From contig NZ_JAATOP010000001.1 of NCBI RefSeq assembly GCF_011806565.1, positions 62,001-126,000 on the forward strand: 64,000 nt of DNA, in the 5' to 3' direction. Under the pieces are notes generated by a model that did not search any database, was not told where the DNA came from, and saw nothing but the letters and a program-made list of their open reading frames with translations. This document shows positions 33,406 to 41,221 of the stretch, in pieces (position 1 is the stretch's first letter; each line of letters begins with the position of its first letter). A program made the translations under genes and the position numbers. The stretch comes from Marivivens donghaensis (lineage in GTDB: Bacteria; Pseudomonadota; Alphaproteobacteria; Rhodobacterales; Rhodobacteraceae).

Positions 33406-36400
33406 ATGTCTGACGAAATGGACGAAATCTGGGCACTCTATCTGGACGACGGGACGCAATCCCTCGACCAGATGGAAGCCGCACTTCTCGCGCTCCAAGA
33501 CGGCGATGCAGCCACAGCAGGCGAGCACGTCAGTGCGCTCTTCCGTGCTGTCCATACGTTCAAAGGTAATAGCCGCGTCCTGGGGCTCGCGGTTGTAGAA
33601 AGCCGGGCGCACTACTCCGAAGATCTCATCGGTCTGGTGCGCGACGATGGCGTTCCGCTGGATGAGGAGATCATCGACATCCTGCTGCTCGCCTCCGACG
33701 TTCTGCGCGACATGCTGGAGCAGACCTCGGCCAGCCGTTCGGACGTCGATCCAGCGTCGTCCGAAGACCTGATGCAGCAGCTCAAGAGTAAGATTGCGCG
33801 CTGCAAGGGCGAGGACGAGCCTACCGGCGAAGAGCCTGCCGCTGAAGCGCCTGCCGCAGAAGAGCCCGTTGCCGAAGCTCCGGCCGAGGAAGCACCTGCC
33901 GAAGAGACGGTCGCAGAGGCCGAGCCCGAAGAGCCTGCCGCGCCGGCCTCCAAGATGCCCGACATCTCGGATGCGATGGCGTCGCTGGGCGACGTGGACA
34001 GCAATTTCGGTGACGACGACTTCTTCGAAGACGAAGCCGCGCAGACCGACGATCTGAACGACACCGTTGCAGACGTTCCGGACGTTGCCGATCCTGTGGT
34101 CGCGGAAGAGCCTGCACCGGAGCCGGTAGCCGAAGAGCCCGCAGCCGAAGAGCCTGTGGCCGCAGCACCTGCCGCGCCGTCCACGCCGAAGCGTCTTATT
34201 GACGATCCGACCTACAAAGACATTTTCCGCGGCATGGCCGACGGTGCGCTGACGAAGTTCCGCCAGTATATGGGCGACTACGCAGGCGACGTCTCGGGCA
34301 CATACGCGCTGGCCAAGCGCCAAGCCGACGACCTCCACCACGCCGCGGGCCAGATGGGCCTGAACAACTGGTGCGACGTGCTCAAGCTATTCATGGACCA
34401 GCCCGAGGCCGATGCCGATACCGGCGTCGAACAGATCGCCGCGTTGGTTCTCAAGATCGAAGAACTGACCATCCTTGACCTGTCGGACGAACCGCAGCCC
34501 ATCGCGGCTCCGGCAGAGGGCGAGGAGACTTTCTTCGACCGCCTGAAGGACGTTCTGCACAATCTGGCGAAGGTTGCGCTCGACTGGACCACCGGCGACG
34601 CGCCCGAAGTCAGCTCCTACGCCGACGACGTGAAGTTCGTGATCGGTCTGGCCGACGAGCGTGGTCTCGTCCGTGTTGCCGACGCTGCAAAGCGCCTGAC
34701 CGAGGTCAACAGCGCCAAAGCGTTCCGCTCAGCCGAACTGCGTCTTTACGAAGAACTGGCCGCTGTCGAGCGCGTTCTGACCGAAGAAGCTGCGGCGTCC
34801 TCCGTCAGCCCGTCCGAACTGCTACGCCACTGGTGTGCCGAACATGCCTTCGACACCCTGTCGGCTGTCGATCACGCACTCGAGGGCATCAAGACGGGCG
34901 AGAACGTCGACGAACAGTACAGTGCATTTGCCCGCCAGATGCGCCTCGTGTTCCACGCGTGCGAATACCACAAGCTCGGCACTGCCGGTCAGCTGGCGAT
35001 GTCGCTCATCGACCTCTTTGGCCGTGTGCAGACCTCGGGCATCGGGCTCGACGGCATTCTCATGCACATCGCGCGCGGCTTCATCGACACCATCGAGCTT
35101 GTATTCGACGCGCTGGAGCAGGGCGAGATCCCCGACACCCAGAACCTCGCCATCCTGTTCGAGCAGGCATCGACCGCTGCGTTCAGCCAGGAAGGCGTGC
35201 TGACCGCGACCGCCATCGAACGTCGCCTCCAGCTGCCCGACGAATTCCACCGCGTTCTGTCCCCCGACAGCGTGCGTACCGCGTCGAAGGCGATCGAGGC
35301 CGGTCACCATTTCTATGTAATCCGAACAGACATCAACAACGACGAGAACCTTGCCGAACGCTTCCTTGAATGGATCAGCGGCGACAACGTTGAATCGATC
35401 ACCAACGTCACCGTGTTCCGTGATGCGGAAACGCTGTTCGACTTCCTCGTCTCGACCCCGATGGACAATGCGTCGGTCATCACCGCGCTGACCGAGATGG
35501 ACCCGTCGGGCAAGTACCTCGAACTGCTGCACACTCTCGAAGACCAGCAGCGCGAAGACGGACCGTCCGACAAACCTGCGTCCAAGAATGCCGACCAGCC
35601 GATCGGGCAGGGGCCTGGCCTCAGCTCCGAGATGCTCGAAGCGATCAGCGAAGTCGCGGCCAGCCAGGCGATGGTCAACCACATGCTCTCGGATCTGGCA
35701 GAAACGGGCCTTGCCGAAAGCATCGAAGTCGCGCTGCGCGTCGCAGACCAGAACCCCGCGCAAAGCCGCGATATGGTCCGTAAGATCGTCGGCGATTTCT
35801 CGGCTCGTTTGCAGGAAACCGTACAGGTCGAAAGCCAGCTTGTCGGTCAGCTTGCCCATCTTCAGGAACAGACCGTCGCGATCCGTTCGCGTCCGCTCGA
35901 GCTTCTGATCCGCCCACTCGAAGCGCTCGTCGAAACGCTGTCCCGCCGCAACCGCGGTCAGGCCAGCATGACCAGCTCCGGCGGCGAGATGTCGATCGAC
36001 GTCACGCTGATGGAGCACCTGCGCAAGATGCTCCGCACAATGCTGACGGACCGTCTGTCCGCTGGCGACGACGTGGCACCCAATGCGATCCACATGGCCT
36101 TCCAGCGCGACGACGAACGCGTGCTGGTCACCATCGACGACGACGGCAAGTCCGCGGACACAGCCAACCTCGAAGCCGAACTGGCGCCGATGCTCAAAGC
36201 CACCTCGGCAGAGCTGCGCAAGATCGTCCTTCCGGGTAACAAGGGTCTGCGCTTCCACATTTCGATGCCGCTCTCGATGGTGGTCCTCGAGGGGATGGTC
36301 GTCGGCGTGGGCGGCATCCGCTATGTCATTCCGGTCGACACGATCCAGACCATCATCCAGCCGCAACCCAAGGCCCTGCGTCCGATCTCGGCCGCGAATG

Positions 36401-36714
36401 GCCGCGTGATGCTGCGGATGGAGGACGGCTCGATGGTTTCGGTCCACCACCTCAACGACACGTCGATCGGTGCGTTGAAGGAAGAGGACGAAAACGGTCA
36501 GCGCCGTGTCTTCGTGGTGCTCGGCGTCGGTGAACGCCGCCTTGCGATCCCCGTCGATGACCTTCTCGGACAGCAGCTTGTCCTCCTTCGTCCGCTGCGC
36601 GGCGTCCTGCGCCAGATGCGGAATCTCAACGGCATTGCTCTTCTGGCAGGCGGTGAGGTTGGCATGGTTCTGTCGACAAATTCCTTGCTGTCCGACGCGT
36701 CCGAAGCGGCATGA
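33406..36714 (+). CDS. cheA3: CheA3-like protein with P1 and P5 but no working kinase domain
   Basis: This 1102-aa protein starts with an Hpt/P1 domain whose phospho-histidine is H50 (VHTFKGNS). A Glu/Pro/Ala-rich linker (about 140-260) follows. A second Hpt-like helical segment (about 262-355) has HHAAG at 311-315 where HxxKG would be. Another helical region (about 480-740) leads to a stretch (about 741-956) that resembles P3/P4 without the N, G1 or G2 boxes, and a CheW-like P5 (about 957-1100). R. sphaeroides CheA3 likewise has P1 and P5 separated by a long region with phosphatase activity towards CheY6-P. It therefore probably receives phosphate from the cheA4-like kinase. Confidence 0.88.
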   Translation: MSDEMDEIWALYLDDGTQSLDQMEAALLALQDGDAATAGEHVSALFRAVHTFKGNSRVLGLAVVESRAHYSEDLIGLVRDDGVPLDEEIIDILLLASDVLRDMLEQTSASRSDVDPASSEDLMQQLKSKIARCKGEDEPTGEEPAAEAPAAEEPVAEAPAEEAPAEETVAEAEPEEPAAPASKMPDISDAMASLGDVDSNFGDDDFFEDEAAQTDDLNDTVADVPDVADPVVAEEPAPEPVAEEPAAEEPVAAAPAAPSTPKRLIDDPTYKDIFRGMADGALTKFRQYMGDYAGDVSGTYALAKRQADDLHHAAGQMGLNNWCDVLKLFMDQPEADADTGVEQIAALVLKIEELTILDLSDEPQPIAAPAEGEETFFDRLKDVLHNLAKVALDWTTGDAPEVSSYADDVKFVIGLADERGLVRVADAAKRLTEVNSAKAFRSAELRLYEELAAVERVLTEEAAASSVSPSELLRHWCAEHAFDTLSAVDHALEGIKTGENVDEQYSAFARQMRLVFHACEYHKLGTAGQLAMSLIDLFGRVQTSGIGLDGILMHIARGFIDTIELVFDALEQGEIPDTQNLAILFEQASTAAFSQEGVLTATAIERRLQLPDEFHRVLSPDSVRTASKAIEAGHHFYVIRTDINNDENLAERFLEWISGDNVESITNVTVFRDAETLFDFLVSTPMDNASVITALTEMDPSGKYLELLHTLEDQQREDGPSDKPASKNADQPIGQGPGLSSEMLEAISEVAASQAMVNHMLSDLAETGLAESIEVALRVADQNPAQSRDMVRKIVGDFSARLQETVQVESQLVGQLAHLQEQTVAIRSRPLELLIRPLEALVETLSRRNRGQASMTSSGGEMSIDVTLMEHLRKMLRTMLTDRLSAGDDVAPNAIHMAFQRDDERVLVTIDDDGKSADTANLEAELAPMLKATSAELRKIVLPGNKGLRFHISMPLSMVVLEGMVVGVGGIRYVIPVDTIQTIIQPQPKALRPISAANGRVMLRMEDGSMVSVHHLNDTSIGALKEEDENGQRRVFVVLGVGERRLAIPVDDLLGQQLVLLRPLRGVLRQMRNLNGIALLAGGEVGMVLSTNSLLSDASEAA

Positions 36715-36719
36715 TTTTT

Positions 36720-36753
36720 GCAAATGACGTCGTGAAAGAACGGCGTCATTTGC
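36720..36753 (+). terminator. Long inverted repeat after the chemotaxis operon
   Basis: A 13-bp stem (36720-36732 with 36741-36753), GCAAATGACGTCG with CGGCGTCATTTGC, one G-U pair and an 8-nt loop. It begins 5 nt after the cheA3-like stop. The T-run after it is weak, so it may be a terminator or a processing hairpin before fliS. Confidence 0.65.
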
Positions 36754-36828
36754 TTAACAAAATCGCCATTCTGACGTTGAGGTATACAAGCGCCAGTCGC
36801 AAAGTACAGGTAACAGGAGGAGTGTCGT

Positions 36829-37215
36829 ATGACATTCGAGAACGCCCGGTCGTCCTACCGACGCATCGAGTCCGTGAAGCAGGTCGAACCCACTGATCCC
36901 CATGAAATCATTGGCGTAACTCTCCGCGAGCTTGAAAAGTCCCTGCGCGTACTGGCGACCGCTCAAGAGGCTGGCCGTCCGTTTCCGAGCCAGCACCTGA
37001 ACCGCGCTTTCACTGCGATCTACATCCTGCAAAGCAGCCTTGATTTCAACCAGGGCGGTGACATCGCAACCAACCTTTTCCAGGTCTACGAGTACTGTCG
37101 TCTGCAAGTCGCGGACGCTTTCGCCCGCAAGGAAGGCGTGAACCTCGCCGCTTGCGCAGAGCACATCGGCGGCATCCTGACCGCGTGGGACCAGATCGGC
37201 AGCAACAGCCAATGA
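36829..37215 (+). CDS. fliS: Flagellin export chaperone FliS
   Basis: This 128-aa helical protein matches FliS in size and pattern (SYRRIESV near the start, LNRAFTAIYILQSSLDFNQGGDIATNLFQVYEY in positions 65-97, which is the conserved core). It binds the flagellin C-terminus and prevents premature polymerisation. AGGAGG lies 8-9 nt upstream. It overlaps the next gene by 4 nt. Confidence 0.9.
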   Translation: MTFENARSSYRRIESVKQVEPTDPHEIIGVTLRELEKSLRVLATAQEAGRPFPSQHLNRAFTAIYILQSSLDFNQGGDIATNLFQVYEYCRLQVADAFARKEGVNLAACAEHIGGILTAWDQIGSNSQ

Positions 37216-37544
37216 CCCCGCGCGTAGCACCTCGCAAGGCCGAAAATCCTGCGGCGCTTGCGGTGCTGTTGTCGGGCCTGACCGACACCCTTCTGGCGGC
37301 CGCCACAGACGGAAATCACGCCGAAGTCCAATCCCTCAGCCTGCGTATCCGCGCCATGTCCGACAAGCTCGTCCAGAGCGCATCGGACAAGGACGACCAG
37401 CTCGTCCGCGCGACCCTCAAACAGACCGGCACAGCCTTGCGTGATGCTTCCACCCGCATCGAGGCAACGCTGCGCCAGTCCCGCCTTCAGGGACGCAAAC
37501 ACAGCGCCTACGGGCGTGCGCAAACGGCGGGGTCACAGCGATGA
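37212..37544 (+). CDS. Small protein in the FliT position
   Basis: This 110-aa charged helical protein starts with ATG overlapping the fliS stop (ATGA) and ends overlapping the next ATG. Coupling on both sides supports a real gene. Position after fliS and the helical, hydrophilic composition suggest a FliT-like chaperone or an FlgN-type protein, but I see no diagnostic motif. Confidence 0.6.
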   Translation: MTPRVAPRKAENPAALAVLLSGLTDTLLAAATDGNHAEVQSLSLRIRAMSDKLVQSASDKDDQLVRATLKQTGTALRDASTRIEATLRQSRLQGRKHSAYGRAQTAGSQR

Positions 37545-37750
37545 CCTCCTGCCGGATCTGCAATTTCATCAGGGGGTTTCTGCTGCTCGCGGGCGGCCTT
37601 CTGATCATGATGGCCTATTTCGCATGGGCAGGTGACGAGCCCGCGGTCCGGCTTCCCGGACCCATGGCATTCGGTATGGCAGTGCCGGCGATCGGAATCC
37701 CCAGCTTCATCATCAAGTATCGCCGCTACAAGGCTCAGCGCAGAGGCTGA
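37541..37750 (+). CDS. Small inner-membrane protein
   Basis: This 69-aa protein has two hydrophobic segments (about 10-29 and 40-58), two N-terminal cysteines (SCRIC) and a basic C-terminus (KYRRYKAQRRG). Its ATG overlaps the preceding stop (ATGA). It converges with a small minus-strand gene and overlaps it by 16 nt. No family recognised. Confidence 0.55.
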   Translation: MTSCRICNFIRGFLLLAGGLLIMMAYFAWAGDEPAVRLPGPMAFGMAVPAIGIPSFIIKYRRYKAQRRG

Positions 37751-37753
37751 GCC
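37732..37753. terminator. Bidirectional hairpin over two convergent stop codons
   Basis: GGCTCAGC (37732-37739) pairs with GCTGAGCC (37746-37753) around 6 nt, spanning the stop codons of the convergent genes 37541-37750 and 37735-37902. There is no clear T-run on either strand. Confidence 0.5.
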
Positions 37754-37902
37754 AGTTCGGCAACCGGAACGTAGCGGGTCGACGGACGGCCCTGCGCATC
37801 GTTCACAGTGATCTCCACATACATCGTGCCTTTGGAAGCGTCCTGCTGCGGCAGCGGACGGTTGGCCTTTTCGGCGGGAATGATGCTTGGCTGGTGGTGC
37901 AT
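37735..37902 (-). CDS. Small hypothetical protein
   Basis: This 55-aa ORF starts at an ATG with GAGGAG 7 nt upstream and includes MYVEITVNDAQGRPSTRYVP, a plausible small beta-rich fold. It lies 51 nt downstream of the FliL-like gene on the same strand. Nothing else is known; the good ribosome-binding site is the main support. Confidence 0.45.
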   Translation of the reverse strand: MHHQPSIIPAEKANRPLPQQDASKGTMYVEITVNDAQGRPSTRYVPVAELAQPLR

Positions 37903-37953
37903 GGTTTTGCTCCTCGGTTTGGCGTTAACCAGTCGGAGCAAGAAGCGTGCCGT

Positions 37954-38421
37954 TTATTGGTGCGCGTAAGAGGTCAGCAGCACTTCCCGCACCGGCTGGG
38001 GTTCTTCTTCGGTTCCCAGCTGGACATTGATCGCGTGACGGATCAGCTGCGGAATGGCGGAGCGCAAACGGTCGATATCGTTCACCGCGTCCTCGGCCTC
38101 GTTGATGGCCCCCGTCAGCACCGCATCCACCCGCCCGTCGAACGCATCCATCTGTGCCTGTAGCTCGTCAATGGCGGGGCTGCCGCTGTCCATCATGAAC
38201 GAGATTTTCACCGACACACTGCGATTGAATTTGGGCAGCGTCACCGTCAGCGGCATGACGTAGGGCACATAGATCGGCTCGGGCCGCATGGACGGCATCG
38301 GGGCCGCGACCACGACAGGCTCGGGCTTCGCGGCAGGGGCGAGTGTCGTTGCCATGCCGAAGCTGAACGGCCCCATGATGAGGGCAAAGCCGAGAAAGCC
38401 GAGGATTTTGCTGCTGTCCAT
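37954..38421 (-). CDS. Second, FliL-like protein
   Basis: This 155-aa protein has an N-terminal hydrophobic anchor (about 6-30), a Pro-rich linker and a domain ending QPVREVLLTSYAHQ, close to the FliL ending (VEKVLFxxFVxQ). Earlier strands (VTLPKFNRSVSVKISF) also follow the FliL pattern. It is shorter than the main FliL (194 aa). A second FliL could serve a different stator state. A possible sigma-28 site lies upstream. Confidence 0.65.
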   Translation of the reverse strand: MDSSKILGFLGFALIMGPFSFGMATTLAPAAKPEPVVVAAPMPSMRPEPIYVPYVMPLTVTLPKFNRSVSVKISFMMDSGSPAIDELQAQMDAFDGRVDAVLTGAINEAEDAVNDIDRLRSAIPQLIRHAINVQLGTEEEPQPVREVLLTSYAHQ

Positions 38422-38455
38422 CAGTCCGCTTTGATTTGATCCAAGTTCTATTCCA

Positions 38456-38482
38456 TTAACGGCATGGATCGGAAAACTGTTG
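38456..38482 (-). promoter_or_regulatory. Possible sigma-28 promoter for the FliL-like gene
   Basis: On the minus strand GCCGTTAA (38456-38463) is the same -10 as at motA, with CAAC 15 nt upstream, a weak -35. It lies 35 nt before the ATG at 38421. Confidence 0.45.
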
Positions 38483-38551
38483 GCCCCGCGCTCAGGTATT
38501 CGCGCATATTCAATGGGATAGTCGAAACGCGAAAAAATATCCTTTTGCGCC

Positions 38552-38578
38552 TAACATCGGCGGGGATTGCGCCGTTAT
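38552..38578 (+). promoter_or_regulatory. Sigma-28 promoter for the NHLP-like/Sel1 gene pair
   Basis: TAAC (38552-38555), 15 nt, then GCCGTTAT (38571-38578), 35 nt before the ATG at 38613. One mismatch in the -35 and two in the -10 against TAAA-N15-GCCGATAA. Confidence 0.55.
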
Positions 38579-38612
38579 TCCTGCTGACAGCTACACCCGA
38601 CCGGATTTTTCG

Positions 38613-39029
38613 ATGAACATTCCAGTGAACAAATCGCTCGTACCCGTGCCGCGGAACCTTCCTGCGCGCGTGGCTGCGCAGAACGCTCGGAAGAAAGAAA
38701 AGGCCGCTGAACAAGCCGCCCGCGACTACGATCTGGTTCGGAACGAAACGTACCTCAACGACGCGAGCGAGGTCGAAAAGTACCTACCCGACATTCTGGG
38801 CCGCGCCCTTGCGCGCATCTGGATTGACGACCAGTTCCGCCAGCGGTTTGCGCATAGCCCTGTCGAAACACTCGCCGCTTATGGGGTCTACCTGCCGCGC
38901 ACGATTTCGATTGATTTCGTGACCGAAGGTACGCCGCGCCCGCAGATCGTTGTTTATGAAACTAAACGCATGGGCCTCCAGCGTCGCCGTCTGATGTCGC
39001 TGCGCCTCATGATGATGGCAGGGCAATAG
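38613..39029 (+). CDS. Protein with nitrile-hydratase-leader-like domain
   Basis: This 138-aa protein has a charged helical N-terminus and a C-terminal half (about 55-115) reading GRALARIWIDDQFRQRF, then a Pro-x-x-x-Leu segment, GVYLPRTISIDFV. This resembles the NHLP/nitrile hydratase alpha-like domain found in some peptide leaders. There is no double-Gly cleavage site and no core peptide; the end is basic and Met-rich. It is 1 nt from the Sel1-repeat gene, so the two are co-transcribed. The relation to motility is by context only. Confidence 0.6.
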   Translation: MNIPVNKSLVPVPRNLPARVAAQNARKKEKAAEQAARDYDLVRNETYLNDASEVEKYLPDILGRALARIWIDDQFRQRFAHSPVETLAAYGVYLPRTISIDFVTEGTPRPQIVVYETKRMGLQRRRLMSLRLMMMAGQ

Positions 39030-39030
39030 G

Positions 39031-39660
39031 ATGAAACGTTTTCTCGCCACCACCGCAGTCATGATGAGCCTGTGCGCGCCCGCCATGGCAGGCGCCGGTC
39101 TGCAAGAGGCGCTCGACGCCTATGCTGCGGGCCATGCGGCCGAAGCGGCGGCGATCTATGGTGATTTAGCCCGCACCGGCGATGGCCGCGCACAGTTCAA
39201 CCTCGCGCTCATGTTTTATGCGGGGGAGGGTGTCCCCCAAAGCTGGAGCGACGCTTTCGCGTGGGCGTGGCGCGCGAAATTGAACGGCGTACAACAGGCC
39301 GAGGCTTTGCTTTCTCGTGTTGCCGCCCCGATCACGAGTGGCGAACGCACCGCGCTGGCCGAGGTTCTGACCGCCGAGCTTGCGGACAAAGTGGCCGAGG
39401 GCGACGCCCGTGCCATGATCCAGATGTCCCTCATCCAGTCGGAACTTCTGCCGCGCCCCGACATGGTTAGCACCTACGTCTGGCAGTCGCTCGCGGTCGC
39501 AATGGGGATGGAGCGGGCGGTACCTGTCCGCGCGTCGACCTTCGAAAGCCTCTCGGCCCGCGACCAGACCAAAGCGCAGTTGGCGCTGCGCGAGAAATAC
39601 GCCGAATGGTGCGCGGCTGCACCCGTCGGATCTCCGGCCTGCGGGCTGATCATTAACTGA
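39031..39660 (+). CDS. Periplasmic Sel1-repeat protein, MotX-like candidate
   Basis: This 209-aa protein has a signal peptide (MKRFLATTAVMMSLCAPAMA). Sel1-like helical repeats follow (GRAQFNLALMFYAGEGVPQS..AFAWAWRAK and GDARAMIQMSL..TYVWQSLA). Vibrio MotX is also a periplasmic Sel1-repeat protein of about this length that recruits PomAB. With PomAB-like stators and FlgT in the same locus, a MotX-like role is a reasonable inference, but Sel1 proteins are diverse. It ends with two cysteines near the C-terminus and has a good terminator. Confidence 0.65.
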   Translation: MKRFLATTAVMMSLCAPAMAGAGLQEALDAYAAGHAAEAAAIYGDLARTGDGRAQFNLALMFYAGEGVPQSWSDAFAWAWRAKLNGVQQAEALLSRVAAPITSGERTALAEVLTAELADKVAEGDARAMIQMSLIQSELLPRPDMVSTYVWQSLAVAMGMERAVPVRASTFESLSARDQTKAQLALREKYAEWCAAAPVGSPACGLIIN

Positions 39661-39680
39661 CAAACTGGCAGCACAAAAAG

Positions 39681-39709
39681 AAAGCCCCGCCGATTACGGC
39701 GGGGCTTTT
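39681..39709 (+). terminator. Rho-independent terminator after the Sel1 gene
   Basis: AAAGCCCCGCCG and CGGCGGGGCTTT form a 12-bp stem with an ATTA loop, followed by TTC. A-rich on the left, so it may serve both convergent transcripts. Confidence 0.9.
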
Positions 39710-39731
39710 CCTGTTCCCGTGAGTGGTCTGC

Positions 39732-40127
39732 TTAGTGTTTGCGGAAGCGGCTGATGGCTTCGGCAGCATCGAGCGGGAGTCCCAGTTCCACGCTGATGTC
39801 TTTGGCTTGCTGACCCGTGCGGGCCATGTTGATCGCTTCGTCGATCATGCGCTCACCGGCGAGCCAGTCCATATCCGACTGGAGGCCGCGTATATCGTCG
39901 TGGATGCGGTTCGCGGTCTGTGCCTGCATCGATTCGATGCGGCCCGCATACGCGGCAAGGCGGACGTCAATCTGTTCGATCAGCTGCTCCTCGCGGGCTT
40001 GCGCCTTGGCGGAGGCGGCAGCCGCCTTCGCGCGGGCACGGCGGATGGTAATTGCAGTCAGCAAAACCACGAATAGGGCAACGCCGCCGGAGATGATCGT
40101 GAGGGTCTGTGGGCCAGGCAAGGTCAT
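39732..40127 (-). CDS. DUF2802-like single-pass membrane protein
   Basis: This 131-aa protein has an N-terminal helix (about 9-28), a coiled-coil (about 30-85), and a C-terminal helical motif (MARTGQQAKDISVELGLPLDAAEAISRF) resembling the DUF2802 ending. DUF2802 genes lie beside chemotaxis or flagellar genes in Vibrio and Pseudomonas. It follows flgM by 19 nt and is probably part of the flgP-T-A-M unit. Confidence 0.6.
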   Translation of the reverse strand: MTLPGPQTLTIISGGVALFVVLLTAITIRRARAKAAAASAKAQAREEQLIEQIDVRLAAYAGRIESMQAQTANRIHDDIRGLQSDMDWLAGERMIDEAINMARTGQQAKDISVELGLPLDAAEAISRFRKH

Positions 40128-40146
40128 GCCGTTCTCTCCGGTGTAG

Positions 40147-40461
40147 TCAGTTGTTCAGTTCGAGGTAGCTTTGGAACAGGCTCTCCGTGATCTTCTCCAG
40201 ATCAATCGGGTAGCTGCCGTTCGCAATCGCCTCCTGTATGCGGGTGACCAGCTCCATTTCCACGGGCGGTCCCGACTTCAGCTCGGCCGGCATCGGCTGC
40301 GCCACAGGCGCACTGATTTCCACGTTCTCTCCAGCCGGCGCCGCGGGTGCAGCCGGCTGGCCCACTGTCGGTCCGCCCTTCGCTTTTTGCAGGCGGGCGG
40401 CCGCGTCATCGGCGGTGCGCTTGATTTGTGCGCCCCCGGATTGAGAGATTGAGTCAACCAT
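40147..40461 (-). CDS. flgM: Anti-sigma-28 factor FlgM
   Basis: This 104-aa protein has a disordered N-terminal half and the FlgM C-terminal FliA-binding motif (VTRIQEAIANGSYPIDLEKI). FlgM holds FliA inactive until it is exported through the finished hook. It is downstream of flgA with 36 nt between, and its target fliA is at 46306-47025. Longer than the enterobacterial protein owing to a Pro/Ala-rich insert. Confidence 0.92.
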   Translation of the reverse strand: MVDSISQSGGAQIKRTADDAAARLQKAKGGPTVGQPAAPAAPAGENVEISAPVAQPMPAELKSGPPVEMELVTRIQEAIANGSYPIDLEKITESLFQSYLELNN

Positions 40462-40497
40462 TTCAGACCTCCATTCGACGTTAGTAACGACAGCTGG

Positions 40498-41220
40498 TCA
40501 AATAATGTTAGGCCGTAAAGCCACTATATTGTCACCGGTTACGACGCCTCGAACCACCTTGCCCGAAGACAGATTTCTTAGCTCTATAACGTCACCGATG
40601 CGGCCGTCTTGTAGTGCTTCGCCAGGGGCAATCACATTAATCGGGCCAACTTGTATCTGTAGTGCAATTGGCGTGCCGACTCTGACGGCCCAATCGGGAT
40701 CAAGATGCCTTGTGAGCAAAAATTGACCCTCACCGATGCTGGAGCGCAGGCGGCGGCCAACCACTTGTTCTATATCGCTAAAAGTATCGCGCGGCGTTTG
40801 GGCGGTGCGAGGCAGCAGGCGTACGTCGCCCGCCGTCACCATTTCGCCACGTCCCATCGTGCGGGCCAGCGCCACGACCATCGGGCCTAGGTTTTCGGGC
40901 GCATCGTTATTCGTGATTTCGAGCCGGAGCGGCGCCATCTGCGAAACGCTGGCACGGGTGCGGATATTTCGGGACCATGACGGGCTGTCGCAGCGCAGTT
41001 CCGCGGTCTCCCAGCCGTCGAATTTCGGGCTGACCGTCGGCGCGTGATCGCAGGCCGGAAACGGACGCACAGGAACCGTTGGTTCGGCCCCTGAAACGCC
41101 CGCCTCGGTCAGCGCAAGCGTGACCAGTTCTGCCGCTTGCGCGCCGCTGATGCCGTTCGCGTACTCACCCTCGGCCAAGGCGGGCGAGGCAATTAGGGCA
41201 AGGGCGCAGAGCCAGCGCAT
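40498..41220 (-). CDS. flgA: P-ring assembly chaperone FlgA
   Basis: This 240-aa protein has a signal peptide (MRWLCALALIASPALA) and a C-terminal SAF domain (ARTMGRGEMVTAGDVRLLPR, VGRRLRSSIGEGQFL, then VGTPIALQIQVGPINV). ATG 41220 begins at the signal peptide, 1 nt after the flgT stop; the longer frame overlaps flgT. FlgA chaperones FlgI in the periplasm. Confidence 0.92.
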   Translation of the reverse strand: MRWLCALALIASPALAEGEYANGISGAQAAELVTLALTEAGVSGAEPTVPVRPFPACDHAPTVSPKFDGWETAELRCDSPSWSRNIRTRASVSQMAPLRLEITNNDAPENLGPMVVALARTMGRGEMVTAGDVRLLPRTAQTPRDTFSDIEQVVGRRLRSSIGEGQFLLTRHLDPDWAVRVGTPIALQIQVGPINVIAPGEALQDGRIGDVIELRNLSSGKVVRGVVTGDNIVALRPNII

Positions 41221-41221
41221 C

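Noticed and set aside
34822-36723. A 633-codon minus-strand frame opposite the CheA3-like gene
   Set aside because: Shadow of the coding strand: composition follows the complement of the real codons and no motif appears.
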